Source: Ferruginibacter paludis (lineage in GTDB: Bacteria; Bacteroidota; Bacteroidia; Chitinophagales; Chitinophagaceae). From it: a stretch of DNA of 64,000 nt. Below are positions 16,896 through 25,773 of this stretch, piece by piece. The translations under genes were made by a program, and so were the position numbers. The notes beneath the pieces are model-generated. The model had not been told where the DNA came from. It did no database searches and saw only the letters and a list, made by a program, of their open reading frames with translations. How positions within the stretch are numbered: position 1 is the stretch's first letter; each line of letters starts with the position of its first letter. The stretch spans positions 228,322 to 292,321 of the forward strand of contig NZ_JAUFQJ010000013.1 in the NCBI RefSeq assembly GCF_030409685.1, given 5' to 3'.

Positions 16896-19682
16896 TCAAG
16901 AATACTCAATAAATATATTATTTAAAACCGGGTGCTTTTTAGCTTTTAACAGAGGCAGAACATGCTTTTTCATATTTTCTGATTTGAATATTCGTTTGAG
17001 ATAATAGTGTGTTTGATATTCAAGAATCCATAGGGGATTAAATTTTTTATAGTCGAATCCATCCGGATCAAGAATCCAATCATAATAGTCTGAAAACCCT
17101 TTAAATTTTTCAAAGAAATCGTCTTTAGTACTCAACCCATTTTTGAAATAAATATTCAATAGCTCATTCAGTCGGTAAAGAACAGTTTCTCCTCTCATAA
17201 ATGGATGCGTTGGACCATCTCTTTTTAAGGGCGGGGTGCACAGGTTTTTAAATTTATCCAGGTATGGTGCGAAATCAATGACCCCCATTATTGCCAGGGA
17301 ATAATAGAAGTCCGGATTAAATTTCTGCTGCAGTAATTCTGCTATCAGCCGGTGAATCTCCACCTTGAAATTATGATTCAGCAACGGGATGAGATGGGGT
17401 AAAACATCTGTATGGGGGTGATCACATGCTGAACAGTTAGCCAAAAAATTATTTCTGATCGATTCAAAAACGTCAGTTTCAGAAATCAGAATGTTTTTTT
17501 TGTTTTTGGTTAGCTGTTTGCTCAGTGAATAAAAGATATTGTATTCATGTAGGTGCTTATTTTGTATTGCGAATTTTAATAGTTTGCTTAGCAGTGGTTC
17601 AGAAATGTATTTACCCTTCCTGGAAATAAAATCAGCCAGCGACTTGACTTCATCACGGGATATCAATTCTTTAATTTCCAACACCGGGAGTAACGCTTCT
17701 AAAATCTCATCAAAATTATATACATCTTTTGCTAGCGTTAGAGTGACAAGGAAATTGTTGAGTATCCTTCGGTTTTTATCGAAGAATAAAAATTGCGTGG
17801 CCTTCTTGTAGTCGTCTGACCTGTAAAGTTTATCCAATCCTAAAAAAAATACTAGAGCTAACTCAGGCAAACGGGAGTTTCTTGTTGGTGCTTCCCTGTA
17901 TTTGAGACTGGTAAGATTATACCGGTTATAATACTTAATGATATTTTCGGTTTTTGCAAACATGATTATCCTGCTCAACAGATAATCATTTATAAATGCG
18001 ATCCTGGTGCTCTGTTGCCGGTTAAAGGAATAGATCATGAATAATCCTTCCAATAGCCTGTCTACTACTTTTTCAAATTCTAGATAATTATTGTACACAA
18101 GGAAATTAGCCTCAAGAAATGTATCTATTTCCGCAAACTGACTTATCAGGACATCTAAATTGCTGTTGCTGCTATGACCGCCTCGTAACTGGATATTATA
18201 ATGATCATGGATTTTGTCGACCGTGCTTGTTATACTTGCCAGGGACTGGCTATAAAAGTTATCATCAGCAATCCAATCGATAACCTCGTTTACAAAAGGA
18301 TTTGTTGCGGGAATGGATAACCTTGCTTGTCTTAAAGAAATTTTGGAAACCGCTTCGATTATTTTCTTAGACTCATTATCTGCACCGTTCCCATGACCCA
18401 AAATTAGCCTGCCAAGCCTTTTTAGATTGGTAAGACAGATAAACTTCAATATGTACTGGTCTTTTTTCTTACTGTTTTCATACACAATATGAAAAAGCTT
18501 AAGACCAGCTGCATACTGCTGAAACTGGTAGAACATATACGCCTGCTTCAAAGTATCATGATCTGTTGCCTGGGCTTTTTTATCAAGCAGACTGAAAGCA
18601 CCGTAAATGTCGAATCTGTTATAAGTACATTTTATACAAGGGCATTCATTATGATGCGTCAGCTGTAAATTGGATTTTAAATTATTGCCAATGCCGTTAA
18701 TATCGTAGATCAAATTGATATTTAGCTTCTTAATTATTTCAAGTGTTTTTTCCTTTACTTTTTTTTCATTTCCTCTATGTTCGCCTGTTTTAAAATGAAT
18801 GGAATTCGCTTTGCCAATTCTGAACGAACTGAAAAACTTCATGAGTTTGTCATTATTCGAGTTTAACTGGAAGCTGGAGTGGTAAGCCTCGGTATGCCGG
18901 AAGTTGAGCGTTTTAAACGGAAAAATCCGGGCAAGGAAGTCTGTGGGAATAAAAGGAAGTTGATCGTGATATATGTCAAGGACTTGGTACACCTGGTCGA
19001 CCACATTATCATACTTGTCCTTCGGAAAAAAATAAAAGATCTCCGTATAATCGGCGGCTGCATTACTTTCACTATTGATATCAGTCCCTAAATCATTTTG
19101 TAACCTGCTGACGCCAAGAGCGATGGGAGCAAAGTACTGGACATCTATATCTGGAATTAAGAGGCCGGGATGAATGTCGATGTTGGGGTTTTCAGGAGCA
19201 CCGAAATCCTTTACATTCTTTGTGATGAAAACAAATGAATCGATTTTCTTTTTTTTCAAATATTCAATGGTCGCAAAATATATGTAAGCATCATTGTGGC
19301 TGTTTTGTTTATGAAATGGCGGGAGCTTTTGCGTGTACCTGATTCCAACTATTTCGTGCACTTTTTTTGTATTCTTAATTTTTACTGCCCTCAGGAGAAT
19401 GGTTTCAATTTTTTCAATTTTTCCTTCGGCGACCCTGTAAGCTTCTTTCAATTTTGACTTGGCATCTTCATCTGCACTGTTGGATAAATCTTTAATCTTT
19501 TTATCAAGAAGACCCAATTGTATAGACTTCTGTCTTACAAATTCTTCGTTAAGTGTTTCAGGGAGCAGGAACTTAACCTTGCCGTCTTTTTCCCACTTTA
19601 ATAGTTGTTCCAAGTTTTTTTCTTCGGCAATGTTTGTATAAAGATCGATCCATGAGTTTGTATCTATCAACAAATTCTTCAT
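16896..19682 (-). CDS. Large PIN-domain protein with long helical C-terminal region
   Basis: The 928-aa protein opens with a PIN-like ribonuclease domain (residues 1-190): LLIDTNSWIDLY with D7, LPETLNEEF, NDAYIYFATIEYL and VFITKNVKDFG supply the acidic metal-binding residues typical of the DUF4935/PIN_12 group. The rest (about 200-928) is predominantly alpha-helical and repeat-like, as in TPR or ARM scaffolds. A cysteine cluster CPCIKC occurs near residue 345. Size and layout suggest a sensor-effector protein that cuts RNA when its scaffold detects a trigger, but no described system is recognised. It lies alone on the minus strand between HNH and RadC genes. Confidence 0.75.
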   Translation of the reverse strand: MKNLLIDTNSWIDLYTNIAEEKNLEQLLKWEKDGKVKFLLPETLNEEFVRQKSIQLGLLDKKIKDLSNSADEDAKSKLKEAYRVAEGKIEKIETILLRAVKIKNTKKVHEIVGIRYTQKLPPFHKQNSHNDAYIYFATIEYLKKKKIDSFVFITKNVKDFGAPENPNIDIHPGLLIPDIDVQYFAPIALGVSRLQNDLGTDINSESNAAADYTEIFYFFPKDKYDNVVDQVYQVLDIYHDQLPFIPTDFLARIFPFKTLNFRHTEAYHSSFQLNSNNDKLMKFFSSFRIGKANSIHFKTGEHRGNEKKVKEKTLEIIKKLNINLIYDINGIGNNLKSNLQLTHHNECPCIKCTYNRFDIYGAFSLLDKKAQATDHDTLKQAYMFYQFQQYAAGLKLFHIVYENSKKKDQYILKFICLTNLKRLGRLILGHGNGADNESKKIIEAVSKISLRQARLSIPATNPFVNEVIDWIADDNFYSQSLASITSTVDKIHDHYNIQLRGGHSSNSNLDVLISQFAEIDTFLEANFLVYNNYLEFEKVVDRLLEGLFMIYSFNRQQSTRIAFINDYLLSRIIMFAKTENIIKYYNRYNLTSLKYREAPTRNSRLPELALVFFLGLDKLYRSDDYKKATQFLFFDKNRRILNNFLVTLTLAKDVYNFDEILEALLPVLEIKELISRDEVKSLADFISRKGKYISEPLLSKLLKFAIQNKHLHEYNIFYSLSKQLTKNKKNILISETDVFESIRNNFLANCSACDHPHTDVLPHLIPLLNHNFKVEIHRLIAELLQQKFNPDFYYSLAIMGVIDFAPYLDKFKNLCTPPLKRDGPTHPFMRGETVLYRLNELLNIYFKNGLSTKDDFFEKFKGFSDYYDWILDPDGFDYKKFNPLWILEYQTHYYLKRIFKSENMKKHVLPLLKAKKHPVLNNIFIEYS

Positions 19683-19711
19683 AAATATGTAAATTTTTCT
19701 TCATTAATTCT

Positions 19712-19817
19712 CCCACGAAGTTCGGCTTTTGGCTTCTGTAGCGGCAATGAAATTCCGGCATAAACCGCTGCGCTATTTATTCCGTTGCTTCATTGCCTTG
19801 GTCGCCAAAAGCGTGGG
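19712..19817. repeat. Triple-nested inverted repeat upstream of radC-like gene
   Basis: From the outside in: CCCAC (19712-19716) with GTGGG (19813-19817); GCTTTTGGC (19724-19732) with GCCAAAAGC (19804-19812); GGCAATGAA (19743-19751) with TTCATTGCC (19789-19797). The right-hand outer two arms are contiguous. The structure lies in the 176-nt gap between the divergent PIN and RadC genes. Its architecture echoes the element at 13681-13828, though the sequences differ. Confidence 0.65.
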
Positions 19818-19858
19818 CAGGTTCCATAATTAATTTATAAATCTTTAAAAAGAATGTT

Positions 19859-20332
19859 ATGGAACAGATTACAATGATTCAACCAGAATGGAGCAAAGTA
19901 GCAGAAGTAGAATTGGTTTATAAAACCAAAGTAAAGGCTTCTGAAAGACCAATGATTAAGACTTCTAAAGATTGTTATCAAACCTTCCTGAAAGTGTGGG
20001 ATGAAAACAAGATGGAGATGCAGGAAGAATTTAAAGTGCTATTAATTAATAGAGCTAATCGGGTAACGGGGGTTTATGAAGCATCTGCCGGAGGAATTAC
20101 GGGCACTGTTGCTGACCCAAGATTGATACTGGCTGCGGCTATTAAAGGGCTGGCCGTGGGAATTGTCTTAGCTCACAACCATCCAAGCGGCAATCTCAAA
20201 CCAAGCATGGCAGATGAGCAACTTACCGCAAAGATTAAAACTGCGGCGAGCTACCACGATATAAGGGTGTTAGATCACATCATTGTTACTACTGACGCTT
20301 ATTATTCATTTGCAGATGAAGGGCTTTTATAG
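19859..20332 (+). CDS. RadC-like JAB/MPN-domain protein
   Basis: The 157-aa protein carries the JAMM metal site: AHNHPSGNLKPSMAD (H-x-H...D), followed by the family ending VLDHIIVTTDAYYSFADEGLL. It lacks the N-terminal HhH domain of chromosomal RadC (about 230 aa), as do the short versions common on Bacteroidota mobile elements. The biochemical role is unproven despite the name. It is preceded by the nested inverted repeat and followed at once by a terminator. Confidence 0.9.
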   Translation: MEQITMIQPEWSKVAEVELVYKTKVKASERPMIKTSKDCYQTFLKVWDENKMEMQEEFKVLLINRANRVTGVYEASAGGITGTVADPRLILAAAIKGLAVGIVLAHNHPSGNLKPSMADEQLTAKIKTAASYHDIRVLDHIIVTTDAYYSFADEGLL

Positions 20333-20342
20333 CCCTTTTTTT
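20319..20342 (+). terminator. Rho-independent terminator overlapping the end of the RadC-like gene
   Basis: AAGGGCT (20319-20325), loop TTTAT, AGCCCTT (20331-20337), then a T run. The stem overlaps the stop codon. Confidence 0.85.
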
Positions 20343-20451
20343 ATTCAGATCAGTCGTAAAATATATTATGAAAAAACTTCAAAAAATTTTATTGAAGTAA
20401 ATAATTGATTATCAATAAATTAATTAATATCGCTTGAAACAAATCAAATAA

Positions 20452-20518
20452 TTTACAGGACTCTACAAATTTTTTACAAAATATAGTGTATGTTTGCATT
20501 TTACAGAACTCTACAAAT
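20452..20518 (+). promoter_or_regulatory. Promoter with two direct-repeat operator sites for the restriction/TIR operon
   Basis: TTTACAGGACTCTACAAAT (20452-20470) and TTTACAGAACTCTACAAAT (20500-20518) are 18/19 identical and 48 nt apart start to start. A good -7 box TATGTTTG (20489-20496) lies between them, so the second repeat covers the expected transcription start and ends 3 nt before the hsdS' ATG. A repressor binding both copies would shut the operon off. No regulator gene is adjacent. Confidence 0.65.
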
Positions 20519-20521
20519 ATA

Positions 20522-21079
20522 ATGCAGCAGGCAATAGAAAACATATCAGATATCAAAATAGGCTTCCCCGGTCAGGCAGAAGTGCAAGGTAACATCCCCT
20601 TCCTCCAGCTACGGCAATTTAATGACGACGGGATGCTTTTGACCAATGATGCTGACTATATAAAGTTAACTGAAAAGATTGGACCCCATGTCCTGCAAAA
20701 CGGCGATGTGCTATTTGTGGGAAAAGGCCATCGGTTGTTTGCCTGGTGTTACATTGACAAAAATATACCCACGGTGGCCTCATCAAGTTTCTTTGTAATT
20801 CGCCCGAATACTAAAAAGATTCACCCGGAATATTTAGCAGCAATCCTAAATGCCCCACAAACAAAAACAGCTTTAATGCAATTGGGTGGCGGCACTAATA
20901 TTTTTTCAATTCGCAAATCAGAGTTAGCAGCTTTTCAAATACCAGTTTTACCAATGGATCAACAAATCAGGGTTGCATCATTGGCCAGCTTTCATCAAAA
21001 GGAAATACAACTGGCTAAAGAATTAATTAGCCAGAAACAAAGCTTGTATTCCGCAATCATTTCAAAACTTATTAAATAA
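20522..21079 (+). CDS. Half-size type I restriction specificity subunit (one TRD)
   Basis: The 185-aa protein has one complete target-recognition domain (ISDIKIGFPGQ start, LQNGDVLFVGKG, FFVIRPNTKKIHPEYLAAIL, ending IPVLPMDQQIRVASL) and one conserved coiled-coil arm (ELISQKQSLYSAIISKLIK). Normal HsdS is about 400 aa with two TRDs, so this is a half subunit. The start at 20522 follows the second operator repeat; an upstream ATG at 20486 would run through the promoter. It ends 5 nt before hsdM. It may pair as a homodimer or with the full HsdS to give alternative specificities, or may be a leftover cassette. Confidence 0.8.
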   Translation: MQQAIENISDIKIGFPGQAEVQGNIPFLQLRQFNDDGMLLTNDADYIKLTEKIGPHVLQNGDVLFVGKGHRLFAWCYIDKNIPTVASSSFFVIRPNTKKIHPEYLAAILNAPQTKTALMQLGGGTNIFSIRKSELAAFQIPVLPMDQQIRVASLASFHQKEIQLAKELISQKQSLYSAIISKLIK

Positions 21080-21084
21080 TCAAT

Positions 21085-22614
21085 ATGGATAAGAAGTTAG
21101 ACCAATCAGATATTAATAGAATAGTATGGAAAGCCTGCGACACTTTCCGGGGCACTATTGATGCTACCCAATACAAAGATTATATACTCACCATGCTGTT
21201 CCTAAAATATGTTACTGATGTATGGAAGGATAAAAGGGCAGCCTACGTAGAAAAATATAAAAATGATGAAGTGCGTATTGAAAGGGCATTACGCAGCGAA
21301 CGTTTTCAACTTCCTGCTGAAAGTTCTTTTGATACCTTGTTTAAACAACGTAATGAAAGCAATCTGGGTGAGTTAATAAATATTGCATTGGAGAAATTGG
21401 AGGATGCTAACCGAAGCAAATTGGAAAGAGTATTTCGTAACATAGATTTTAATAGCGAAGCAAATCTTGGGCAAACGAAAGACCGCAATCGGCGCTTAAA
21501 AAATCTACTGGTGGACTTTTCTGAATTGGATATTCAGCCTTCACATTTGGAAGGTAATGATATCATTGGCGATGCTTACGAATTTTTGATTGCGAAATTC
21601 GCCAGTGATGCCGGGAAAAAGGCGGGTGATTTTTATACACCAAGTGAGGTATCTACTCTATTAGCAAAGCTGCTTGCACCAGAGCCAGGTTATCGCTTAT
21701 GTGACCCTACTTGTGGTTCAGGCTCGTTACTTATTAAAATGGGCAGAGAAGTTGGAAGTAGTAATTTTTCTCTCTATGGACAGGAAAATAACGGAAGCAC
21801 TTGGGCGCTGGCAAGAATGAACATGTTCTTGCATGAATTTGATAATGCGACTATCGAATGGGGAGATACCATCAATAACCCGAAGCTGTTGGAAGGCGAT
21901 CAATTAATGAAGTTTCATGTGGTAGGGGCAAATCCTCCGTTTTCTTTAGATAAATGGGGTGCCGAAGATGCGCTGGCTGATCAATACAATCGCTTTCATC
22001 GTGGAGTGCCCCCAAAAAGCAAAGGTGACTTTGCCTTCATTACACACATGATTGAAACTACCTATGAAGATATTGGCAGAGTTGGTGTAATAGTGCCGCA
22101 TGGTGTTTTATTCCGTGGTAGTACTGAAAGTAAAATAAGGGAACAACTAATAAAAGAAAATCTTTTAGAAGCTGTAATAGGCTTGCCTGCTAACTTGTTT
22201 TTTGGAACCGGTATTCCTGCAGCTATCTTAATTTTTAATAGGGCAAAAGGTGAAAATAAGGATGTGCTATTTGTGGATGCCAGCAGAGAATATGAAGCAG
22301 GTAAAAATCAAAACAAGTTAAGGGAAGATAAAGATATTCCACACATTGTTGAAACTTACAAAGCCTTTAAAGTAGCCCAAGCGCTAAACTCAGATGAAGG
22401 TGCAGTAATAGCTGAAAAATATGCATACAGGGCAACTTTAAAAGAAATCACTGAGAATGATTTCAACCTAAATGTACCACGCTATGTAGACACGTTTGAA
22501 GAAGAAGCACCAGTTGAAATCGCCGCTACACAATCTGAAATTACCCGTTTAAAAAGCGAACTGCTGATTGTAGAAAATAAAATGAATGAATATTTAACAG
22601 AATTGGGATTTTAA
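21085..22614 (+). CDS. hsdM: Type I restriction-modification DNA methyltransferase subunit
   Basis: The 509-aa adenine-N6 methyltransferase has the HsdM N-terminal helical domain (WKACDTFRGTIDATQYKDYI), FYTPSEVSTLLAKLL, the SAM-binding motif DPTCGSGSLL from residue 207 and the catalytic NPPF at 283-286. With HsdS it methylates the recognition site to protect host DNA; with HsdS and HsdR it forms the restriction complex. Length and motif order are normal. It ends 1 nt before hsdS and is surely co-transcribed. Confidence 0.96.
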   Translation: MDKKLDQSDINRIVWKACDTFRGTIDATQYKDYILTMLFLKYVTDVWKDKRAAYVEKYKNDEVRIERALRSERFQLPAESSFDTLFKQRNESNLGELINIALEKLEDANRSKLERVFRNIDFNSEANLGQTKDRNRRLKNLLVDFSELDIQPSHLEGNDIIGDAYEFLIAKFASDAGKKAGDFYTPSEVSTLLAKLLAPEPGYRLCDPTCGSGSLLIKMGREVGSSNFSLYGQENNGSTWALARMNMFLHEFDNATIEWGDTINNPKLLEGDQLMKFHVVGANPPFSLDKWGAEDALADQYNRFHRGVPPKSKGDFAFITHMIETTYEDIGRVGVIVPHGVLFRGSTESKIREQLIKENLLEAVIGLPANLFFGTGIPAAILIFNRAKGENKDVLFVDASREYEAGKNQNKLREDKDIPHIVETYKAFKVAQALNSDEGAVIAEKYAYRATLKEITENDFNLNVPRYVDTFEEEAPVEIAATQSEITRLKSELLIVENKMNEYLTELGF

Positions 22615-22615
22615 C

Positions 22616-23878
22616 ATGAGGAGTAATAACAAACATAAACCTGGCTTTAAACATACGTCTTTAGGTTGGATACCCATCGAATGGGATGAAGTAGACCTTG
22701 AAAGTGTAACAAATAATAATCGTCCAATATCCTACGGCATCGTTCAAACAGGAAAATTAATTGATGGAGGTGTAAAATGCGTGAGAGTACTTGATTTGGT
22801 AAACGGTAAAATAAACCCAGAAAAGCTGATAACAACCACGCAGAAAATTAGTGATTCTTATAAGAGAACTATTCTAAGAGAGAATGATCTAGTTATTGCA
22901 TTAAGGGGCAAAATTGGGGAAGTAGCAATAGTTGATAGTAAATTGGTTGGATGCAATTTAACAAGGGGAGTTGCACTTATATCTCCTCTACAGAAATACT
23001 CTCATACGTTTTTATACCAGCAGTTAACATCGCCGCATTGTAAAAAAGTTTTCGAACGTAATCTCAATGGGAGTGCATTACAAGAGCTATCAATTAGTAT
23101 AATAAGAAAAATTCCTATTGCTATTCCAAAATCTCTTCCTGAGCAAAATAAAATTGCTGCCATACTAAGTACTTGGGATGAAGCCGTTACCAAAACTAAC
23201 CAAATCATCTCTCAGCTTAAGCAACGAAATAAGGGATTACTACAACATTTAACAACTGGAATAGAAAGATTAAAGGAATTTGAGAAGACTAAATCCCACG
23301 TTTTGCCAATTCATTCATTTGCCGAAGAAATTTCAAAGAAAAACACAACTGATTTAGAATTAATTGTTTTATCCTGTACTAAGTATGATGGGTTAGTTCC
23401 CTCTCTTGAATATTTCGGAAGAAAAATCTATAGCGATGATTTAACAACATATAAAATCGTTTCAAGAAATTGTTTTGCTTATGCAACTAACCATATTGAA
23501 GAGGGTTCAATTGGCTACCAAGCAAAATATCCGGCGGCATTAATTAGTCCGATGTACACAGTATTTAAAACAGATGATTCTGTTGATGATGAGTATTTAT
23601 ACAAAGTTTTGAAATCACATCACTACATACACGAATACAAAAAAAGGATGGAGGGTTCAATTGATAGACGTGGAGGTTTAAGGTGGGATGAATTTTCAAA
23701 AATAAAAGTATTAATTCCTTCATTGAAAGAGCAAAGAGCAATTGCAGATATTTTAAATAAAGGTGACGAAGAAGTTAAGTTACAGCAACAACGACTTGCA
23801 GCGTTGCAACTGCAAAAGAAAGGATTAATGCAGAAACTGCTTACGGGTGAATTGAGAGTTAATACATCAAATTCTTAA
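22616..23878 (+). CDS. hsdS: Type I restriction specificity subunit (two TRDs)
   Basis: The 420-aa protein has the expected HsdS symmetry. TRD1 covers about residues 10-185 and ends in SLPEQNKIAAILSTWDEAV followed by a coiled-coil (ISQLKQRNKGLLQHLTTG). TRD2 covers about 220-380 and ends in LKEQRAIADILNKGDEEV with a second coiled-coil (LQLQKKGLMQKLLTGELRV). It sets the bipartite DNA target of the modification and restriction complexes. Two nucleotides separate it from the first TIR gene, so the foreign-looking TIR block begins immediately behind it. Confidence 0.95.
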   Translation: MRSNNKHKPGFKHTSLGWIPIEWDEVDLESVTNNNRPISYGIVQTGKLIDGGVKCVRVLDLVNGKINPEKLITTTQKISDSYKRTILRENDLVIALRGKIGEVAIVDSKLVGCNLTRGVALISPLQKYSHTFLYQQLTSPHCKKVFERNLNGSALQELSISIIRKIPIAIPKSLPEQNKIAAILSTWDEAVTKTNQIISQLKQRNKGLLQHLTTGIERLKEFEKTKSHVLPIHSFAEEISKKNTTDLELIVLSCTKYDGLVPSLEYFGRKIYSDDLTTYKIVSRNCFAYATNHIEEGSIGYQAKYPAALISPMYTVFKTDDSVDDEYLYKVLKSHHYIHEYKKRMEGSIDRRGGLRWDEFSKIKVLIPSLKEQRAIADILNKGDEEVKLQQQRLAALQLQKKGLMQKLLTGELRVNTSNS

Positions 23879-23880
23879 AA

Positions 23881-24414
23881 ATGGCAAAAAGTATTCGAAA
23901 TTGTTTCGTTAGCTATCATCATGACAGGGATCAAAAATATCTCGAAAAGTTACGCCGTACTATAGGCGGAATGATGGTGGCAGATTATTCTCTGAAGGAC
24001 GACATTGGTGATTTCACTGAAGATACAATTTACAAAAAGATTAGAAGCAAAATGCGGAGCTGCTCGGTAACTATAGTTCTTGTAGGTGAGCGTACAGGTC
24101 ATAGGAAATGGATTGATTGGGAGATTTGGGCTTCGCTCAGAAGTTACAGCCATTCTGACCCGCTTAGATGTTTTAAACCAAACGGTTTACTTGCCATTTA
24201 TTTGCCAGTTGACGGTTATTCAATACCTGAACGCTTACAAGATAATATTGATTCTGGCTACGCAGTTTGTATGGATTGGCGCAACTTAGAAAGTGACTTC
24301 GAGAGTAAGGTCAACTATGCTCACTGGAAGAGAACTAACAATGCCTATAAGATTGATAATAGTAGAGAGCGCATCGATAATAATTATTGGGATCTTTTAG
24401 GATTTAAAATTTAG
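23881..24414 (+). CDS. ThsB-like TIR protein (DUF1863/MTH538 type), first of four
   Basis: The 177-aa protein is a single TIR-like domain of the DUF1863 group found in Thoeris ThsB: CFVSYHHDRDQKYLEKLR at the N-terminus, CSVTIVLVGERT as the central strand, and WIDWEIWASL with E81 as the likely catalytic glutamate. Then comes NGLLAIYLP and a YAVCMDWR tail. In Thoeris such proteins sense phage infection and convert NAD into a signal molecule. It lies 2 nt after hsdS and 4 nt before the next TIR gene. Assignment to the fold is firm; the signalling role is by analogy. Confidence 0.85.
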   Translation: MAKSIRNCFVSYHHDRDQKYLEKLRRTIGGMMVADYSLKDDIGDFTEDTIYKKIRSKMRSCSVTIVLVGERTGHRKWIDWEIWASLRSYSHSDPLRCFKPNGLLAIYLPVDGYSIPERLQDNIDSGYAVCMDWRNLESDFESKVNYAHWKRTNNAYKIDNSRERIDNNYWDLLGFKI

Positions 24415-24418
24415 AGTT

Positions 24419-24979
24419 ATGGCATTAAACAGATTTTATTATCCCACGAAGTTCAAAACCCGAAATGACTTTCTTCTTTTGAACGTGAAGTGTGTTTTTA
24501 TCTCATATCAACAAAAGGATAAGAATGAAGCTAAACAGGTAGCTGACTATTTTCAAAATGCAGGAATTGACGTTTACTTCGATGAGTATGATACAGAATT
24601 GAGGATACACCACCAAGGGAATAATCCAAAAAAAGTGACAGAGTCGATATGCAATGGAATTAATAACAGCAGCCACATGATCGTTATTGTTTCACCTAAT
24701 ACGGTAAACTCAAGTTGGGTGCCTTTCGAAATAGGCTATGGTTTTGAGAAAACGGATTTAGGGGTATTATGCTTGAAAGGTATACCCAAAGGCAGCCTGC
24801 CCGAATACATAAGAACAGCACCAATTATAAGGGATATTTATGATCTAAATAATTTAATAGGAAGATTGACAGGGAAACCAAGGGAGGTTCTTTTAGAAAC
24901 AAAGATGATGAGCAGTTACGATAGTGGGCAAAATCCTTTAACCAGGGTAATGGACTCATTAATTAATGACCAATATTAA
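24419..24979 (+). CDS. TIR-domain protein (TIR_2 type), second of four
   Basis: The 186-aa protein carries a classical bacterial TIR domain at residues about 24-150: VKCVFISYQQKDKNEAKQVA, an AGIDVYFDEYD strand, SSHMIVIVSPNTVNSSWVPFE with E104 in the catalytic position, and IGYGFEKTDLGVLCLKG. It differs from the neighbouring DUF1863-type proteins, so the cluster is not a simple tandem duplication. A short N-terminal extension (MALNRFYYPTKFKTRNDF) has no recognised motif. It is 4 nt after the first TIR gene and 11 nt before the third. Confidence 0.85.
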   Translation: MALNRFYYPTKFKTRNDFLLLNVKCVFISYQQKDKNEAKQVADYFQNAGIDVYFDEYDTELRIHHQGNNPKKVTESICNGINNSSHMIVIVSPNTVNSSWVPFEIGYGFEKTDLGVLCLKGIPKGSLPEYIRTAPIIRDIYDLNNLIGRLTGKPREVLLETKMMSSYDSGQNPLTRVMDSLINDQY

Positions 24980-24990
24980 AAAGAAGCATT

Positions 24991-25773
24991 ATGGCAAAAT
25001 GGGAAGACTATGTATTGACGAAAATTTCGTTCAATCAGGAAGGACGGCAAATAGAAGCCGCTTTCGTATATGATGATTATGAAAATCATATTGATAATGG
25101 AGAATTAAGAACAAGAGATTGGCTTGTGGCTGAAACTCAAAAGGGTAAAACATTTTGTGGTGCAACCAGGTCAGCGGACGGATGGTACCGTCTTGGTCCA
25201 TTCAATTATGAAGGCGCATTCAAATGGGATTTTAAATTGCCTCAGGCTCTAACAAGAAGGAAAACTTTTCTTAGCTATTACCATCATGATGATCAAGCCT
25301 TTCGAGAAAGTTTTCAGAAAATTACCACCGATTTAATAACAAGTATATCTGTCGAAAATAATGATATTGATTCGGATAATAGTGACGAGTATATTAAACA
25401 GTTGATCCAAAAAGATTACATATGTGACATCACTGTACTCATAGTTCTTGTTGGTCCTAAAACAAAATGCCGAAAGCATGTTGATTGGGAAATATCAGGA
25501 GCATTAGATCACAAGGTTGGAGATAGATATGCTGGCTTAATTGGTATTCTACTCCCAACTCACCCTGATTATGGAAAGGGCACGTACAATTCTGACAACT
25601 TACCAGAGAGATTAGCAGCGAATGCTAACTCTGGATATGCTCAAATTTATGATTGGACAACAGACAGAATTAAGATACAGAATTGGATCGAGGCGGCATA
25701 TGGAAGGAGATCTGAAGACAAGAAGATTATTAATAGAAGTATACCTCAAATGCAAAATAATTCTTGTGTATGA
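24991..25773 (+). CDS. ThsB-like TIR protein with extra N-terminal domain, third of four
   Basis: The 260-aa protein has an N-terminal beta-rich unit of about 85 residues (RDWLVAETQKGKTFCGATRS) of unknown family. A DUF1863/ThsB-like TIR domain follows: KTFLSYYHHDDQAFRESF, CDITVLIVLVGPKTKCRKHVDWE with E167 in the catalytic position, and an IGILLPTHPDYGKG segment. It is related to the first TIR gene but carries its own accessory domain, possibly for trigger recognition. Its stop codon overlaps the next start as ATGA (25770-25773), so the two are translationally coupled. Confidence 0.85.
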   Translation: MAKWEDYVLTKISFNQEGRQIEAAFVYDDYENHIDNGELRTRDWLVAETQKGKTFCGATRSADGWYRLGPFNYEGAFKWDFKLPQALTRRKTFLSYYHHDDQAFRESFQKITTDLITSISVENNDIDSDNSDEYIKQLIQKDYICDITVLIVLVGPKTKCRKHVDWEISGALDHKVGDRYAGLIGILLPTHPDYGKGTYNSDNLPERLAANANSGYAQIYDWTTDRIKIQNWIEAAYGRRSEDKKIINRSIPQMQNNSCV

